Positions 33,856-43,923 of a DNA stretch of 64,000 bases are shown in pieces. The DNA lies in assembly GCA_942490775.1 (NCBI GenBank), contig CALNYL010000001.1, forward strand, positions 124,001-188,000, written 5' to 3'. The translations under genes and the position numbers were made by a program. A model generated the notes under the pieces. It searched no databases, was not told the DNA's origin, and saw nothing but the letters and a program-made list of their open reading frames with translations. Every line of letters begins with the position of its first letter. Position 1 is the first letter of the stretch. Source of the stretch: UBA6489 sp942490775. Its GTDB lineage: Bacteria; Patescibacteriota; Gracilibacteria; BD1-5; UBA6164.

Positions 33856-34749
33856 ATGACAAAAAAATCTTGAAACAAAAACCTAAGAAAAGCCAACAAA
33901 GCCAAAAACGATGAATTCTACACCCAAATATCAGACATAGAAAAAGAACTATGACACTACAAAGAACACTTTAAAGACAAAATAATATTCTGCAACTGTG
34001 ATGATCCTGAAGAAAGCAATTTTTATTTTTATTTTGCACAAAACTTTGAATTTCTTGGCTTAAAAAAACTTATTTCAACCCACTTTGAAAGAGAAAAACC
34101 ATCATATAAGTTAGAAATTATAAGTGATATAAATAATGACTGAAAAATAAATAAACTAGATACAATCAAAACTAAACTAAAACAAAATGGTGATTTTAGA
34201 AGTCCTGAATGTATAGAAATACTTAAACAAGCCGATATCGTGATAACCAATCCACCATTTTCGCTTTTTAGAGAATATGTAGCCCAACTTATGGAATATA
34301 AAAAAAGATTTGTGATTCTAGGAAATATGAATGCCCTAACCTACAAAGAAATATTCAAACTGATTAAACAAAATAAATTATGGTCAGGTTATGGCTTCAA
34401 TATGTCTCTAGTATACAGAACCCCTTATAAAAATACTCTAGAAGCGAACAGGAAATTTGTTATTGCAAAAGGATATAATCCTGATAAACACATCAAAGTA
34501 CCTGCTATAAATTGGTATACAAACATAGATGTAAGAAAAAGACACGAGGATTTAATACTTTATAAAAATTACAACGATAAAGAATACCCAAAATATGAAA
34601 ATTACGATGCAATAAATATTGATATAAGTTTCAAAAGATATTCCCTTAGACTACTCTTGAGTACCATGGGAGTTCCAATTACCTTTTTGAATAAATATAA
34701 TCCAGACCAATTTGAAATAATAGCACTTGGAATCTTAGACTCTGAATAG
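33856..34749 (+). CDS. EcoRI-type adenine-specific DNA methyltransferase, tail broken
   Basis: 297 aa to the first stop. KAKNDEFYTQISDIEKEL is the usual N-terminus of this family, IIFCNCDDP the AdoMet side, and ADIVITNPPFSLFREYV carries the catalytic NPPF motif. After ITFLNKYNPDQFEIIALGILDS the frame stops. The expected C-terminus (GTVKVPYARVLIRNKK) is still present at about 34835-34897 in another frame, so the gene has suffered at least one, probably two, frameshifts. The catalytic core is intact. It probably protects DNA against the DUF262-HNH nuclease next to it. Confidence 0.82.
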
Positions 34750-34897
34750 AAATTTGACGTAAAATACAAAAAAGAACACAAAAAATTACAGAAAAGAAAT
34801 ACAAAACCAAGCCGTTGATGGAAATTTATACATGATTGAAAACTGAACAGTAAAAGTTCCTTATGCTAGAGTACTAATAAGAAACAAAAAGATTTAA
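34750..34897 (+). pseudogene. Frameshifted C-terminal remnant of the methyltransferase
   Basis: Reads NYRKEIQNQAVDGNLYMIE and NGTVKVPYARVLIRNKKI to a TAA at 34895-34897, in the +1 frame relative to the gene upstream, with a short bridge in the third frame (GIEIGRKI). Matches the usual ending of EcoRI-type methylases. Confidence 0.65.
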
Positions 34898-35012
34898 TAT
34901 TAATAATTTTGCATAAATTAAATTTCTTCCTTTTGCAAAGGAAGTACTTATGAACTAGATTCATTATAAATAACACATTTTTTAAAAAATTTAACAATTA
35001 ATAAAACAAACC

Positions 35013-36095
35013 ATGAAAATAAAACTTAAAGAAATCCTAGTTAGAGATGTTTCTAATTGATACATAAACAATGAAGAAGAAGGAGTAGTTGGATACAACG
35101 GAAAACTAAACATTCGCCCCAAATACCAAAGAGAATTTGTTTACAAAGACAAACAAAGAGACTCCGTAATAAAAACAGTAAGAAAAGATTTTCCATTAAA
35201 TGTTATGTACTGGGTTAAAAATGAAGATGATACTTATGAAGTTTTAGACGGACAACAAAGAACCATAAGTATCTGTGAATACATAGAATGAAAATTCTCT
35301 CTAAACTTTCAATACTTCCATAACCTAGAAAAAGAAGAACAAGAACAAATACTAAATTATAAATTGATGATTTACTTTTGTGAATGAACAAATAAAGAAA
35401 AATTAAACTGGTTTAAAACAATAAATATCGCAGGGGAAAAACTTACAAACCAAGAACTAAGAAATGCAATCTATACAGGAACTTGGCTAACTGAAGCAAA
35501 AAAATATTTTAGTAAATCAGGTTGTCCAGCTTATAGTATAGCTAGTGATTACTTAAAAGGCTCTTCTATTCGTCAAGAATACCTAGAAACAGCAATTAGT
35601 TGGATAAGTAATTGAAATATAGAAAAATATATGTCTGAAAACCAACACGAACCAAATGCAAATGAACTATGGTTATATTTCAAAAATATAATAGATTGGA
35701 TTCAAGTTATTTTTCCAAAATATAGAAAAGAAATGAAATCAGTTTCTTGGTGACCTCTATACAATGAATTTAAAGACCAAAAAATTGATTCTCAAAAGTT
35801 AGAAGAAGAAATAATAAAATTAATGCAAGATGAAGATGTTACAAAAAAATCAGGTATTTACTCATATATTTTAACTAAAAATGAAAAATATTTAAGTATT
35901 CGCTCTTTTACAGATAAACAAAAAAGAGAAACCTATGAAAAGCAAAAATGAATTTGTGCGAAATGTAACAAGCATTTTGAATTAAATGAAATGGAAGCAG
36001 ACCATATAACACCTTGGCATGAATGAGGAAAAACAACTCCTGAAAACTGTCAGATGTTATGTAAATATGACAATAGAGTTAAATCTTGAAAATAA
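35013..36095 (+). CDS. DUF262 domain protein with HNH nuclease (GmrSD-like)
   Basis: 360 aa. N-terminal DUF262 (ParB-like fold): LNIRPKYQREFVYKDKQRDS and YEVLDGQQRTISICEYI, the DGQQR nucleotide-binding motif. C-terminal HNH: GICAKCNKHFELNEMEADHI, then PWHEGGKTTPENCQMLCKYDN with two CxxC-like zinc pairs and the DH/N catalytic residues. This is the arrangement of GmrSD-like and related restriction factors. Lies downstream of the methyltransferase, so a restriction pair is likely. Confidence 0.88.
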
Positions 36096-36125
36096 ATGAA
36101 AAGTTATAGTTTTTTTAGAAAAGAG

Positions 36126-36243
36126 TATATACTAAGCCTATTTAGAATTTTTTATTTTTCAGCTTGTCAACAGAGGGTTTTAACCCTTTGCAATAAGGAA
36201 ATAATATATTTTAAATTCTATTTTTCTAAGAAGGCTTAGTATA
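36126..36243. repeat. Element with imperfect TIRs enclosing another repeat
   Basis: Left arm TATACTAAGCCTATTTAGAA (36127-36146), right arm ending AAGGCTTAGTATA (36230-36242). The middle holds the CAACAGAGGGTTTTAACCC repeat (36160-36193). A solo arm lies near 45547-45564. Confidence 0.6.
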
Positions 36244-36252
36244 AAAAAAGAG

Positions 36253-36522
36253 TTAGCTATTTTTTGCTCACAATAATTTTTCTAATTTTTTTGTATTTTC
36301 TTGTATATCTTTATCATTCATTAAATCTTTCATTTCTTCATCATTTAAAGGCTCTACTTCTATATCTAAAATAGGATTTGTAAATTTTATTTCTCTTGTT
36401 GTTATAGTATTTTTCATTATCATACACAAAAGATTTGTAGGATTTGTTCATAAAGATTTTGCAAAATATGTGAAATTTTCTTTCAAATCCTTTGGTACTG
36501 AAATTGTCATTGTAGCTTTCAT
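36253..36522 (-). CDS. RelB/DinJ-like antitoxin, orphan
   Basis: 89 aa. The N-terminus ATMTISVPKDLKENFTYFAK followed by LGTNPTNLLCMIMKNTI fits a ribbon-helix-helix (strand, helix, G-x-x, helix) as in RelB/DinJ. The C-terminal half is acidic and would wrap a toxin. No toxin gene adjoins it; it may be orphaned or act on a distant toxin. Confidence 0.72.
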
Positions 36523-36611
36523 AAATATTTGTATTATAAGATAATATATTATTATTATGTATCATAATAGTAAGAAAAATCAATACTAAAGGTAAAATTA
36601 AAATTTACTTA

Positions 36612-36640
36612 TTGACATAAGGAAAATATTTTATTATAAA
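36612..36640 (+). promoter_or_regulatory. Sigma-70-like promoter
   Basis: TTGACA (36612-36617), 17-nt spacer, TATAAA (36635-36640); 53 nt upstream of the ATG at 36694. Confidence 0.6.
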
Positions 36641-36693
36641 TTCATTATAATTATGTAAATAATGATTATATTTTTTATTAATAATGATTTTTT

Positions 36694-37155
36694 ATGTCTA
36701 GTGAAAAACAAGTACTAATAGTAGAAGATAATGGACTTGTAAAAGATATTTATAAAGATTACTTTGAAAACTTATGACTTAGTCCAGAAGTTTGTACTAA
36801 TTTAAAATGTGCTAAAGATAAAATAGATACCATTCTTGAATCTTGAAAAGATATAGTAATTTTATTAGATAATAGTTTTCCTACGGAAGAAAATGATAGA
36901 ACAACAAATCAAAATGCTATACCATTTATTGAATATTTAAAAGAAAATAAAGATAAAATAAAATCTAAAATTTTAATTGTACTTAATTCAAATGACATAC
37001 ACTCAAATATGGCTGTTGCTGAAGAGATAGATAGATTGTTTGGTTGAAACAGTAATGTAAAATATGTAATGCAAAAAGAAAAGTGGAATAATATGCATAA
37101 TAATGATGATCCTGCTACAAAAGGAATTAACGATTTTTTATCTCAAAGCACCTAA
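36694..37155 (+). CDS. Stand-alone response-regulator receiver protein
   Basis: 153 aa. QVLIVEDNGLVKDIY supplies the acidic pair and VILLDNSFP the phospho-acceptor Asp; ILIVLNSND replaces the usual LT-x-S/A strand. The conserved Lys of the fifth strand would be in VMQKEKW. No output domain. A membrane histidine kinase is not adjacent, so its partner is unknown. It sits in the defence island, with its own promoter, convergent with hsdR. Confidence 0.8.
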
Positions 37156-37246
37156 CTCAGGCAAATAAAATTCTTTTTCATAATCAATTATTTCTTTGTA
37201 AATTAGGTCTAATACACCTTGCTATAAAAAACATCCCCCCATTAAA

Positions 37247-37705
37247 CTACATCTCTTTTTTAGAAATATCAAAAAACCTTTCAAAAAAGCTAGTTAATTT
37301 TTCAATAACCGTTTTTCTTTTTTGGCTTCTAGCTTTATCTTTTGAAAAACGAGAAACAGGTGGAAGAACTTTACTTATTCAAGTTCAAGTTTTCTGAACA
37401 TATCAATCCCTAAAAGCATTTTCAATAAAGTTATAAGTTGCTTTATGATTAAGATTTTCATTTTCAATGATTTTTTCAAGCTCTTCTATTTTCTTTTTTT
37501 CTACAAAACTAATCCAATCATCATCGACTGAAGAAGATATATTCAAAGACTCTATAAATTGTTCAATAAGATCTTTTTTATTACGAAGTTCCACACTTGA
37601 ATCAATCGCTTTATTAATATCAACTAATATTTCTTTGTCTTTTGTATTACTCTTATGATACTTTTTTATAAGCTCAATAATATAATCAATATTGATTTCT
37701 ATTTG
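37247..37705 (-). pseudogene. hsdR: hsdR 3' fragment, separated by the insertion sequence
   Basis: Encodes the C-terminal domain of the type I restriction subunit: NHKATYNFIENAFRDG, KVLPPVSRFSKDKARSQKRK, IEKLTSFFERFFDIS, stop TAG. The reading frame continues from 39227-41826 if the insertion and one 8-bp duplicate are removed, giving a 1,016-aa protein of normal HsdR length. It has no start of its own. Confidence 0.9.
37698..37705. repeat. 8-bp target site duplication, left
   Basis: TCTATTTG, identical to 39227-39234. Confidence 0.9.
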
Positions 37706-37745
37706 GGTAATTACATAAAAACAGTGGACATAAGAAAAAGCTAAA

Positions 37746-38768
37746 TTACAAAGCAGTAATTATTCTAAAAATCATATAATCATTATTTATAAAACCTCTG
37801 CTATCTCTTACAATCTTTCATATTCTAGAATTCAATCACTCTCAGTATCAATTATTATGTCTACTAACAAAATAATTAGTGATATAATCTAGCTTTCTTT
37901 CTATACTATCAGCTAAATGTAACATTTCGGGTATTCTAGAATACCTTCTATTAGTTTTCACCCACTCTATCATTAATTTTGTAGCCTCTTCTTTATCTAT
38001 TCTTTTTTCATAAATATCATACAAACTCATAGATTGCTCATAAATTGCAATTAAAGCTTTAAATACAGATATTTTCCTCATTATATTCCATCTTTTAACT
38101 TCTTTTGGTGTCCAGTTTTTTCTATTTTTCCTTATTTGATAATGGCTTCTGGTTATCATTTCTAGCTTAGTTTCTCAATTTTTATATCTTTTTACTTTAA
38201 ATTTTCTTTTATTTTGTTTAGCTAATTTTTTTCTCTTACTTTCTTCTCTAGAAAGTTTAAATTTTATCCTTATTTTAACTGTTCACACCATTTCATTTAC
38301 TAGATTTCTAACATGATATCTATCTATTACTATTATTGCCTTTTTAAAAACATCTTTAGCCACTTTTATCATTCAATTTGCCATATCTACACATATTTCT
38401 TTTATTTGGTCTCTTTGTTTTTTATTGAAAAACTTTTTCAACTTTCTTATATTTTTTTCTGCTCAAATTCAGGGTAATATAGAGCATATTTTGTTTTTAA
38501 GTTTTTTATCTGGATTTGATAATATTGTAGAATACTCATTATTTATATGTTTTTCATCCATATTTAATTTTTCGCCTAATTTATCAGGATCGTGATATCA
38601 TTTTTTATAAATTCATTTATATTTTTTTCATCAATTTTGCTTATCTTTTCAGTAGTCTGATAGTATATTTCTATATTGATTAGCTATAACTTTTTCATCA
38701 ACTCAAGTTATATTTGATAGATGTTTGTTATTTATTAGACATTTGTCGTTGTTGAGTTTAAAAAAAAG
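37746..38768 (-). CDS. ISL3 transposase, main (C-terminal) part
   Basis: DDE transposase of the DDE_Tnp_ISL3 type: MDEKHINNEY (first Asp), VCVDMANWMIKVAKDVFKKA then IVIDRYHVRNLVNEM (second Asp), and NNGYGEGLNSRIGKIVRDSRGF (Glu in the final EG-x-N motif). No ATG begins the frame; it opens after TAG 38769-38771 and overlaps the upstream part across a T8 tract (minus strand). One T less would join both parts, so expression needs slippage or the copy is inactive. Confidence 0.85.
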
Positions 38769-39129
38769 CTAATTCTTTGGTATTTTTTGTTCACTTTTCA
38801 ATAATTTCTAGTTCATTTGAAATTACTTTACCTGTAGCTTTAACTAGCCATTTTCTCATTCTTGTCTTTATTTTAAAGATTTTATTTCTTAGTGGTAGGT
38901 CAAAAGTGCTTTTATATTCAGTAAATCCTTTAGATAGTAACTCTGATTTTTCATATCACTCAGGTATATTTACTGCTTCATCAAAATAGTAAGAAAGGCT
39001 TTCTGGATACATTAATTGAGCTATTTCTCATCATTTTTCATTCTTGTTTTTCTCTATTTTTACAAAATCAAATTTATCTAGTGGAAATTGGTTTGGCATA
39101 AATGATTCTAGTACATCCTCTATTTGCAT
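38758..39129 (-). CDS. ISL3 transposase, N-terminal part
   Basis: 123 aa from ATG 39129 to TAA in the T8 tract; the open frame extends further upstream to the right terminal repeat (LKQKSIYYHELYYFLNLEG). A repeat of MPNQFPLDKFDFVKIEKNK and IFKIKTRMRKWLVKATGKV recalls N-terminal regions of the family. The zinc finger common in ISL3 transposases is not visible. Confidence 0.7.
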
Positions 39130-39213
39130 ACCTTCTAAATTTAAAAAATAATATAATTCATGATAGTATATTGATTTTTGCTTTAGTGTACAGTTATTTT
39201 TAATCCACTGTTT

Positions 39214-41826
39214 TTATGTAATTACCTCTATTTGTTTTATAAGCTCCATTTCAAAGACCAAATCATCATTTATATTCTCTTTTTCATTATCTTTTCCTTT
39301 TCTGAACTCATTATATAAATCAATATATAAACTATGATAATCTTGAATATCTCTTTCAGTTAAAATTTCTTTACCAGTAAATTTATCAAAGGTTGTTAGG
39401 ATATTGCGAACTCTTAATATTCAACCATAAAGTTTTATAAATTCTTTTTGTGTATTTTCTCAAATTATTCTTTCTTTAAGAGGGAATTTTTCTAATAATT
39501 CTCATACTAAAGTTTTGTATCATTTTATCTCTTTTTCTCAATTATTATAACCATTGTAGTATTCATCAAAAGTTTTTAACAGAATAATACCACTTGCTTG
39601 CTTATCTCCAAAAAGAGAGATTGCTTCATTTGTTGCTTTCTCCAAATTTCTAAAACAAACTATATTTCCAAAAGTTTTTATACTGTTTAATATACGGTTT
39701 GTTCTTGAGTATGCTTGAATAAGTCAATGCAATCTCAAACTTTTATCTACCCATAGAGTGTTTAAGGTAGTAGCATCAAAACCAGTTAAAAACATATTTA
39801 CAACTATCAAAATATCTATTTCTCTATCTTTTACTCTTTTACTAACATCTTTATAATAATTTTGAAAATTATGAGAACTCGTATCATAAGAAGTTCAAAA
39901 CATTTTATTATAATCTTTTATTGTATTTTCTAGAAAATCTCTTGAAGTTTTATCAAGGTTACTTGTATCCTCAGGATTTTCATCTATAGTTCCATCTGGT
40001 TCTGGCTCATTTGATGCATAGCTGAAAATAGTAGCTATTTTTAGTTGTTTATCACTTGGTAAACCATTTAACTGTTTTTTAAATTCTTCATAATAGATTT
40101 TTGCCATTTTAATAGACGAAACAGCAAAAATAGAGTTAAAACCTGCAAGTCTTCTTTCTTTTAGTTTATAGAAACTATTTCTTTTTGTCTTTTGGTCAAA
40201 ATGTTCACGGATATAATTAACAATATTTCTAATTCTTTTAGGTTCAGATAATGCTTTTTCTCTATCAATATCATTTATTGTTTTATCTTCTATATTTTCT
40301 GCTTTTTTAACTGTAGAAATATAATCTATTCTAAAAGGTAAAACATTTTTGTCTAAAATAGCATCTACAATAGTATATGTATGAAGTTTTTCTCAAAATG
40401 CTTGCTCGGTCGTTCTTAAATCTGGATGTGTTCCAGAAGATGAGTTTATAGCAAAAATAGGAGTTCATGTAAAACCAAAAAGATAGTATTTTTTAAATGC
40501 CTTAGTTATAGCTTTGTGCATATCGCCAAATTGTGAGCGATGGCATTCATCAAATATTAATACAATTTCACCATTAAAGATACTGTGTCCTTTATTTTTT
40601 TTGATAAATTTATCAAGCTTCTGAATAGTGGTGATAATTATTTTAGAATCTGGTTTTTCTAATTGTTTTTGAAGTTTTGCTGTACTTGTATTACTATTTG
40701 CTGAGCCTTTTTCAAATTTATCATATTCTATTATTGTTTGATAATCTAAATCTTTTCTATCGACTACAAATAGAACTTTTTTTATATGGGATAATTTACT
40801 AGCAATTTGAGCTGTTTTAAAACTTGTTAGAGTTTTCCCAGAACCTGTTGTGTGCCATACATAACCACCAGCTTCAATACTTCAATATCTTTTATAGTTT
40901 GAGCTTACTTTTATTTTATTGATAATTTTTTCAGTTGCTACTATTTGGTATGGTCTCATTACTAAAAGAGATTTATCGGCAGTAAATACACAGTATTTTG
41001 TTAAGATATTTAGAATCGTGTGTTTAGCGAAAAATGTTTTAGAAAAATCTACTAGGTCTGTGATTGGTTTATTTGTATAATCTGCCCACCAGCTTGTAAA
41101 CTCAAAGCTATTACTTGATTTTTTTCATTTATCATTTGATTTTTTGTTTTGATCTTTTATGTGAGAGAATCTTGTGGTGTTACTGTAGTATTTTGTATGG
41201 GTTCAATTTGATATAACAAATAATTGAACATATTCAAATAGTCCACTATCTGCCCAAAAGCTTTCTCTTTGGTATCGGTTTATTTGGTTAAATGCTTCTT
41301 GTAATTTTACTCATCTTCTTTTTAGCTCGATGTGTACTAATGGAAAGCCATTTACCAAGACAGTTACATCATAACGGTTTGCTCTTTTTCCTTCTTCTGT
41401 TGCATATTGATTTATAACTTGTAGGTGATTGTTGTGAATATTTTCTTTATCAAGAAAATAGATATTTTTACTTGTTTCATCATCACATTTTAATATTTTA
41501 ATATAGTCTTCTTGAATGGTGGTGGTTTTGTTTTCAATGCTTTGGTTTGGATTTGCAATTTCGTTTTTAAAGAAGTGTTCCCATTCATTATCAGAGAAAT
41601 TGTAGTTGTTTAGTTTTTCTAATTGTTTTCTTAGGTTTTTTATTAGATCTTCATCTTTGGTAATGTTTAGGTATTCGTAGGCTTGGGATTTTAGTTGTTT
41701 TATAAATTCCTTTTCAAGAGCATCTTCACTTTGGTAGTGTTCTGCTCTTCCATATGTTGGAGTATATTCTGCTACTACTGTACTTTCTGTATTTTGAGTA
41801 ACTAGATATATATTTTTATTTGTCAT
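39214..41826 (-). CDS. hsdR: Type I restriction enzyme R subunit, truncated by IS
   Basis: 870 aa, stopping three codons into the right end of the ISL3 element. The N-terminal nuclease domain has YDVTVLVNGFPLVHIELKRR (the D...E-x-K core); the helicase has WHTTGSGKTLTSFK (Walker A), VDRKDLDYQ, LIFDECHRSQFGD (DEAD-box-like), FTGTP, and MFLTGFDATTLNTLWVDK. The missing C-terminus contacts HsdM/HsdS, so restriction is probably lost while modification may persist. The N-terminal 171 codons contain no TGA. Confidence 0.93.
39227..39234. repeat. 8-bp target site duplication, right
   Basis: TCTATTTG, the partner of 37698-37705. Confidence 0.9.
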
Positions 41827-41844
41827 GGGTGTTAAATTTATTTA

Positions 41845-42708
41845 TTATTCTTCTTCATAATAGTATGAATAATCTATTCCTTTCATAAACATTTCACGGC
41901 TATTGATCTCATCAGTTAGAGCATTTTTAAGTAAAGTTATTATTACTGTACTATCTTTTGGACTTTGTATCATTGCATTCATATAATCTTTTTTGCTTAT
42001 TTTACTCCAATCCACACATCTAGAGATATATTTTTTCAATATTAAATCTAACCAAATTCTTGTACTTCTTCCATTGCCTTCCATAAATGGATGAGCGATA
42101 TTCATTTCTATATATTTATCTGCAATTTGTTCAAAATTTTCTTCAGGCATTTTTTCTATTTCTTTTAATGTATTTTCTAAGTACTGTGCCATTGCAAACT
42201 GAAAACCTCCTTTAGAAATATTTTTTTGTCTAATTTGTCCTGCAAAATCATATAGTCCTCCAAATAGATAGGCATGAATTTGCTGTAAGCCTTTAATCGT
42301 ACCAATTTCTATATCATCAATCAAATTACTTTCAAAAAGTGTGTAAGCTTTTTTCTTGCTTTGTCCATCTATGGTATTGTCACTATAGGTAAACCAATCA
42401 AGAAATTCTATTGATTTTTTGTTTGGAATGTTTTTTACTACTTCAATAATATCATCTTGTGAGAAACAATCAGTGGCATATTTTTTTCCATCTATGGACT
42501 CAAGTTTCAGTTGTATACATCTTGAATACAACTCATTATTTTTTACTTTTAGACGACTTTTTAAAGTTCCCCAATATACTCTTGGTCGTGGACTATTAGT
42601 TATAACGGCTACAATATCTACGACAGAAAACCACCATTTGGAGTTTTCTTCATCCCAAACGGCACGGACTTCTCTGTCATCAAAAAATCTTATTGATATT
42701 TTATCCAT
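41845..42708 (-). CDS. BRO-N/Fic fusion protein
   Basis: 287 aa. N-terminal phage antirepressor-like BRO domain (ISIRFFDDREVRAVWDEENS, WWFSVVDIVAVITNS, SQDDIIEVVKNIPNKKS); C-terminal Fic domain with NIAHPFMEGNGRSTRIW, the HxFx(D/E)GNGRxxR active site. Sits between hsdR and the other hsd genes, where such proteins are common and may regulate the system. Unlike its neighbours it has no TGA codon: all 13 glycines are GGN, so it reads the same in the standard code. This suggests recent import. Confidence 0.9.
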   Translation of the reverse strand: MDKISIRFFDDREVRAVWDEENSKWWFSVVDIVAVITNSPRPRVYWGTLKSRLKVKNNELYSRCIQLKLESIDGKKYATDCFSQDDIIEVVKNIPNKKSIEFLDWFTYSDNTIDGQSKKKAYTLFESNLIDDIEIGTIKGLQQIHAYLFGGLYDFAGQIRQKNISKGGFQFAMAQYLENTLKEIEKMPEENFEQIADKYIEMNIAHPFMEGNGRSTRIWLDLILKKYISRCVDWSKISKKDYMNAMIQSPKDSTVIITLLKNALTDEINSREMFMKGIDYSYYYEEE

Positions 42709-42805
42709 GATTATTTCTTTATTTACTTAATCGTTTACAAGTTTATCAAACTTATCAAGAATTTTTACTTTCTTGTTTTTTGTTATTATTTTAAGTATTA
42801 ATAAT

Positions 42806-43276
42806 TTACTTGTCCTTTTTTGATAAAAATAAAATAAATTCCTCTGGATCAGGTATTAATCTTAGTTTAAATTTTTCATTTTGAATATAAATAAGAATAT
42901 CTCAATAATTAAATATTTTTCATAAAATTGATTGTTCAAAATTAGTAGATCAAATTTTATCTAAAACAAATTCTTGCTTTTTCTTAAAAATTACTCAGCT
43001 GTGATAAGTTAGTTTATTATCTCCAAAAATATAATATCTATGTATCCACTTAACTACTATTATAATTATCATTAATAATTGAAATAGTAGGATTAAAAGA
43101 AAAAAGTATTCTTCTGTACCAAAGCCAGTATGTCAATTAGTACGCATATCTAAATAATCCACAAGTAAGATAATAACTGCTATAATATCTAATCATATAT
43201 TAGATATTAATAATTTCATAAGTAATATAATAGGAGGTCTATTAATTTTTATACATCATTTATTTATATAGCTCAT
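42806..43276 (-). CDS. Bacterial PH-domain (bPH2/YdbS-like) membrane protein
   Basis: 156 aa. Two membrane helices (about residues 25-43 and 60-80) followed by YYIFGDNKLTYHSGVIFKKK, LDKIGSTNFEQSILGKIFNY and GDILIYIQNE, the pattern of bPH_2 domains. Cargo-like gene in the hsd cluster; role unknown. The Gly residues of the domain are TGA. Confidence 0.78.
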
Positions 43277-43331
43277 TTTTTTTATATTTAAATGTTAATA
43301 ATTTATTTCTATAATATTTTTAATTATTAAA

Positions 43332-43486
43332 CTTGTCTTAGTTTAAGATATAATCTTTACTATGGTTTGAATCCATCGGCTCGTTCCTCGCCACTTCCTT
43401 TGCCCTAAAGGATACACTTCGTAAAAAAAGGAAGAAATTAAAGGTATTTTTTATACTTTTTCTTAATCTAAGACAAGTCTATTATT
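43332..43486. repeat. Composite repeat: outer inverted repeat, family A arm, 25-bp insert
   Basis: Outer arms ACTTGTCTTAG (43331-43341) and CTAAGACAAGT (43468-43478) enclose a family A arm (43360-43440). The CTTCCTTTG..AAAGGAAG stem of that arm is itself interrupted by a 25-bp block (43402-43426) found identically at 47551-47575. Confidence 0.65.
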
Positions 43487-43487
43487 A

Positions 43488-43510
43488 AAAAAAAGCCTAT
43501 TTTAGGCTTT
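43488..43510 (-). terminator. Rho-independent terminator for the STAS-like gene
   Basis: On the minus strand AAAGCCTAAAATAGGCTTT with a T run; the gene's TAA stop is part of the stem. Confidence 0.7.
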
Positions 43511-43792
43511 CCTATCTTTTATTTTATTTAACCTTTCAGTAATAACAAATTTTATTTGTTCTTTTATATAATCATTAGAATTTTTAAATTTTAGATTATT
43601 TGGAATTTTTCATATTTCTTCAACATAAACTCAAATTAATTCATCAATAAAACTATGACTAGCTACTTCTACTCATATAAAGTCAAAAGTAATATTTTTT
43701 TTAAAATTAATTTTTTCTTTATTTATTATATTTACTGCATTTTTTCTACTACTTGCTACTTTTCATCAAGAATATTTTTTTATTTCTACCAT
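43502..43792 (-). CDS. STAS-like domain (DUF4325) protein
   Basis: 96 aa. The central ITFDFIGVEVASHSFIDELIG matches the D-F-x-G-V..S-F-x-D-E-L pattern of DUF4325, seen in small proteins associated with restriction or signalling loci. It follows hsdS on the same strand. Function unknown. Confidence 0.72.
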
Positions 43793-43923
43793 AATAATCT
43801 AATTAAATAATTTATTTAAAATACTAGATTCTTTGTTATTATAATCTTTTTTATAATTTTTTCAAACTTTCGTAAAATCTATAAACTACTTGCCATATTT
43901 TGTTTTATTATTAATAAGTATTT

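Larger units (their letters stand above)
37706..39226. mobile_element. ISL3-family insertion sequence, 1,521 bp
   Basis: Bounded by perfect 23-bp terminal inverted repeats (37706-37728 and 39204-39226; they begin GGTAATTACATAAAAACAG) and an 8-bp direct repeat, as ISL3 elements make. It inserted in hsdR in the same orientation as that gene. It encodes one transposase, split by a homopolymer frameshift. Confidence 0.93.
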
